A stretch of DNA of 9,415 bases from Nitrospirota bacterium (lineage in GTDB: Bacteria; Nitrospirota; CAKKRA01; 9FT-COMBO-42-15). Numbering within the stretch: position 1 is the stretch's first letter; each line of letters begins with the position of its first letter. The translations under genes and the position numbers were made by a program. The stretch spans positions 1-9,415 of the forward strand of contig JAHFEP010000105.1 in the NCBI GenBank assembly GCA_023248415.1, read 5' to 3'. Below are positions 7,915 to 9,415 of this stretch, in pieces. Below the pieces are notes generated by a model. That model had not been told where the DNA came from. It did not search any database and worked only from the letters and a program-made list of their open reading frames with translations.

Positions 7915-7938
7915 GGGCGGGTTTGAAACCCGCCCCTA
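7912..7938. repeat. Perfect 27-nt palindrome, REP-like
   Basis: Two 13-base arms, TAGGGGCGGGTTT and AAACCCGCCCCTA, pair perfectly around a single G at 7925. It is far more GC-rich than its surroundings, as expected of a dispersed REP-type element. No T-run follows, so it is not a standard intrinsic terminator, though the stem could protect the upstream mRNA end. It overlaps the permease stop codon. Confidence 0.8.
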
Positions 7939-7954
7939 CCAGAATGTCATATCC

Positions 7955-7962
7955 AAGGAGGT
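7955..7962 (+). promoter_or_regulatory. Strong ribosome binding site for the YajQ gene
   Basis: AAGGAGGT matches the full anti-Shine-Dalgarno and ends four bases before ATG 7967. It indicates efficient independent initiation, unlike the coupled starts upstream. Confidence 0.75.
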
Positions 7963-7966
7963 ATTT

Positions 7967-8470
7967 ATGGCAGAGCAGAATTCTTTTGATATAGTTTCAA
8001 AGATAGACCTTCAGGAGGTCAGGAATGCTGTTGACCAGGCAATGAAGGAGATAAAACAACGTTTTGACTTTAAAGGAAGCAAGAGTAATATCACACTTGA
8101 TGATAAGGAGAAGGCAATAATCCTTCTTTCAGATGATGAGAATAAATTAAAGAGCGTAATTGATATCCTTCAGACTAAGATAATAAAAAGGGGAATATCG
8201 CTGAAGGCGCTTACTTATGAGAAGGTAGAGCAGGCATCAGGCGGCACAGCAAGGCAGAAGATTAAGCTTCAGGACGGCATACCGCAGGAGAAGGCAAAGG
8301 AGATTGTAAGGATGATAAAGGATGCAAAGCTGAAGGTGCAGTCGCAGATTCAGGGAGACCAACTGCGTGTAACTGGGAAGAGCAGGGACGACCTTCAGAC
8401 TGTCATAGCGTTATTAAAGGAAAAGGATTTTGGCATAGATATGCAGTTTGTAAATTACAGGTCAAGTTAG
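7967..8470 (+). CDS. yajQ: YajQ family nucleotide-binding protein (DUF520)
   Basis: Small cytoplasmic protein of 167 residues, the normal length for the family, with two ferredoxin-like halves. Hallmarks: SFDIVSKIDLQEVRNAVDQA at 6-25, RFDFKGS at 32-38, the second-half signature QIQGDQLRVTGKSRDDLQ at 127-144 and the end FVNYR at 161-165. Family members bind nucleic acids or nucleotides. A Xanthomonas member binds cyclic di-GMP and acts with a transcription factor, but the role here cannot be read from sequence. The start has an excellent Shine-Dalgarno. The gene lies after the palindrome at 7912-7938 and before a hairpin at 8472-8509, so it may form its own transcript. Its annotation as a c-di-GMP effector is by family only. 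Confidence 0.95.
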   Translation: MAEQNSFDIVSKIDLQEVRNAVDQAMKEIKQRFDFKGSKSNITLDDKEKAIILLSDDENKLKSVIDILQTKIIKRGISLKALTYEKVEQASGGTARQKIKLQDGIPQEKAKEIVRMIKDAKLKVQSQIQGDQLRVTGKSRDDLQTVIALLKEKDFGIDMQFVNYRSS

Positions 8471-8471
8471 C

Positions 8472-8509
8472 TCACGCTGAAAAAGCATCTGGGATATTTT
8501 TGAGCGTGA
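8472..8509. repeat. Inverted repeat after yajQ, possible terminator hairpin
   Basis: Arms TCACGCTGAAAAA (8472-8484) and TTTTTGAGCGTGA (8497-8509) are complementary at 12 of 13 positions, with one G-G mismatch and a 12-base loop. The hairpin begins two bases after the yajQ stop. A short T5 run (8513-8517) lies three bases past the stem, so termination is possible but not classical. The near-symmetric arms also allow a bidirectional role or a protein-binding site. Confidence 0.55.
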
Positions 8510-8544
8510 ACATTTTTCAGTGTTAATTACTTTGGGAGGAAGAC

Positions 8545-9415
8545 ATGAAATATTTAAAGATGTTGATTCTTGTTTTGGTGTCAGCCCTGCTTTTTTCGCC
8601 ATTTTTAGCATCCGCACAGGAGAAAGGGCCAAGGATAAAGTTTGAAAAGACAACCCATGACTTTGGAAAGATACCAGAGGACAAGATATTTGAATATTCA
8701 TTTAAATTTATTAACGAAGGCGATGCCGCACTTGAGATAAAGGATACAGAGTCCTCCTGCGGCTGTACAGAGGTGGCAGTGGATAAGAAGACAATAGAGC
8801 CGGGGCAAACAGGGGAAGTCAAAGCCACATTAAATCCTATTGGTAAAAGAGGAAAGATAAATAAGACTATAAGCGTTCTTACAAGTGATAAGGTAAATCC
8901 TAAGATTATACTCACACTTGATGCAGAGGTTCATGGTGTTCTGAAAGACCATCCTAATGCAGCAGATGAGAGCATCTTTTCTGAAAAGTGCAAAAGCTGC
9001 CATGTTGTGAGAGGTGAGGGCAGGTTCGGCAAAGAGCTTTATCTTGCAGACTGCGCCTTCTGTCATGGAGACAATGGAGAGGGAAAGAGTGCAAGTGCAT
9101 TAAATAATCAGGAGTATCTGACTAAGCATGATTCCATCTACATTAAAGATTGGATATCAAATGGTAAAGAAGGCTCTGGCATGCCGGGATTTTCTAAAGT
9201 AAAAGCAGGTCCATTAACTGATGAGCAGGTAAATTCATTGGTTAGTTATATAACAAAGTGGAAGCAAAAGGGAAAACAAATGGATACTTCTAAGATTGCC
9301 GGGAAGTATATTGTATTAAAGGATTTGAAGAATTCTCATGAAAAGGGCAAGGTGAAGATGACAGTCTTTTTTGACTTTTACTGCGGACACTGCTTCAGGT
9401 TATATATGGAGACCG
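8545..9415 (+). CDS. Exported DUF1573-cytochrome c-thioredoxin-like fusion (3' end outside window)
   Basis: Open from ATG 8545 to the window edge: 290 codons, no stop. GGGAGGA at 8534-8540 is a good Shine-Dalgarno four bases ahead. Residues 1-24 form a signal peptide with an AxA site (ASA/QEK), placing the protein outside the cytoplasm. Residues about 30-130 match DUF1573, an Ig-like fold, with its conserved SCGCT at 71-75. A c-type cytochrome region spans about 140-240, with haem motifs CKSCH (149-153) and CAFCH (170-174), a likely axial Met in SGMPGF (M213) and a typical C-terminal helix LTDEQVNSLVSYI. From about 250 a thioredoxin-like domain begins, MTVFFDFYCGHC (272-283), with the PDI-type CGHC active site. 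It probably moves electrons or handles disulfides at the cell surface or in the periplasm; substrate unknown. Confidence 0.88.
   Translation, partial: MKYLKMLILVLVSALLFSPFLASAQEKGPRIKFEKTTHDFGKIPEDKIFEYSFKFINEGDAALEIKDTESSCGCTEVAVDKKTIEPGQTGEVKATLNPIGKRGKINKTISVLTSDKVNPKIILTLDAEVHGVLKDHPNAADESIFSEKCKSCHVVRGEGRFGKELYLADCAFCHGDNGEGKSASALNNQEYLTKHDSIYIKDWISNGKEGSGMPGFSKVKAGPLTDEQVNSLVSYITKWKQKGKQMDTSKIAGKYIVLKDLKNSHEKGKVKMTVFFDFYCGHCFRLYMET

Noticed and set aside
7912..7938. Palindrome as an intrinsic terminator of the ABC operon
   Set aside because: The stem is strong but is followed by CCAGAATG with no T-run, so standard intrinsic termination is not supported.
8523..8915. Reverse-strand ORFs at 8462-8701, 8523-8915 and 8830-9066
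   Set aside because: They lie opposite the DUF1573-cytochrome fusion, which has an RBS, a signal peptide, and CxxCH and CGHC motifs in its own frame.

Overview
The window carries nine genes, all on the + strand and mostly close-packed, with no RNA gene, transposase, integrase or CRISPR array visible. LolA implies an outer membrane. The last gene encodes an exported protein with two c-type haem motifs. Endoribonuclease/exonuclease J is present, and RBSs are strong AGGAGG types with modest, slightly AT-leaning composition. Together with the order rnj-ftsK-lolA, this suggests an uncultured diderm bacterium of the Nitrospirota/Desulfobacterota kind. That placement is inference, not something the sequence proves.

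Layout: 98-1117 is a SAM-dependent methyltransferase with an N-terminal winged-helix/dimerisation region. 1178-1567 is a small Trp-rich protein of unknown function, translationally coupled by a 4-nt overlap to ribonuclease J (1564-3216, TTG start). One base later begins an FtsK/SpoIIIE DNA translocase (3218-5434). Next is the lipoprotein chaperone LolA (5480-6169), whose 5' end is built of 7-nt tandem units. LolA abuts a two-gene ABC-2 exporter (ATPase 6170-7153, permease 7150-7914). The permease stop codon is part of a perfect 27-nt palindrome. A YajQ-family protein (7967-8470) follows, then an interrupted hairpin. The window ends inside an exported multidomain redox protein (8545 to the edge) that joins a DUF1573 domain, a cytochrome c region with two CxxCH motifs, and the start of a thioredoxin-like domain with a CGHC active site.

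How the genes fit together: the stretch from 1178 to 7914 reads as one likely transcription unit for core processes: RNA turnover (RNase J), chromosome segregation at division (FtsK), lipoprotein trafficking (LolA) and export of an unknown substrate (ABC pair). YajQ and the cytochrome fusion have their own good RBSs and are separated by repeats or hairpins, so they may be expressed separately. No defence or mobile system was found. The least ordinary items are the DUF1573-cytochrome-thioredoxin fusion, the unknown gene coupled to rnj, and the repeats that have become part of gene ends (permease stop codon, lolA start).
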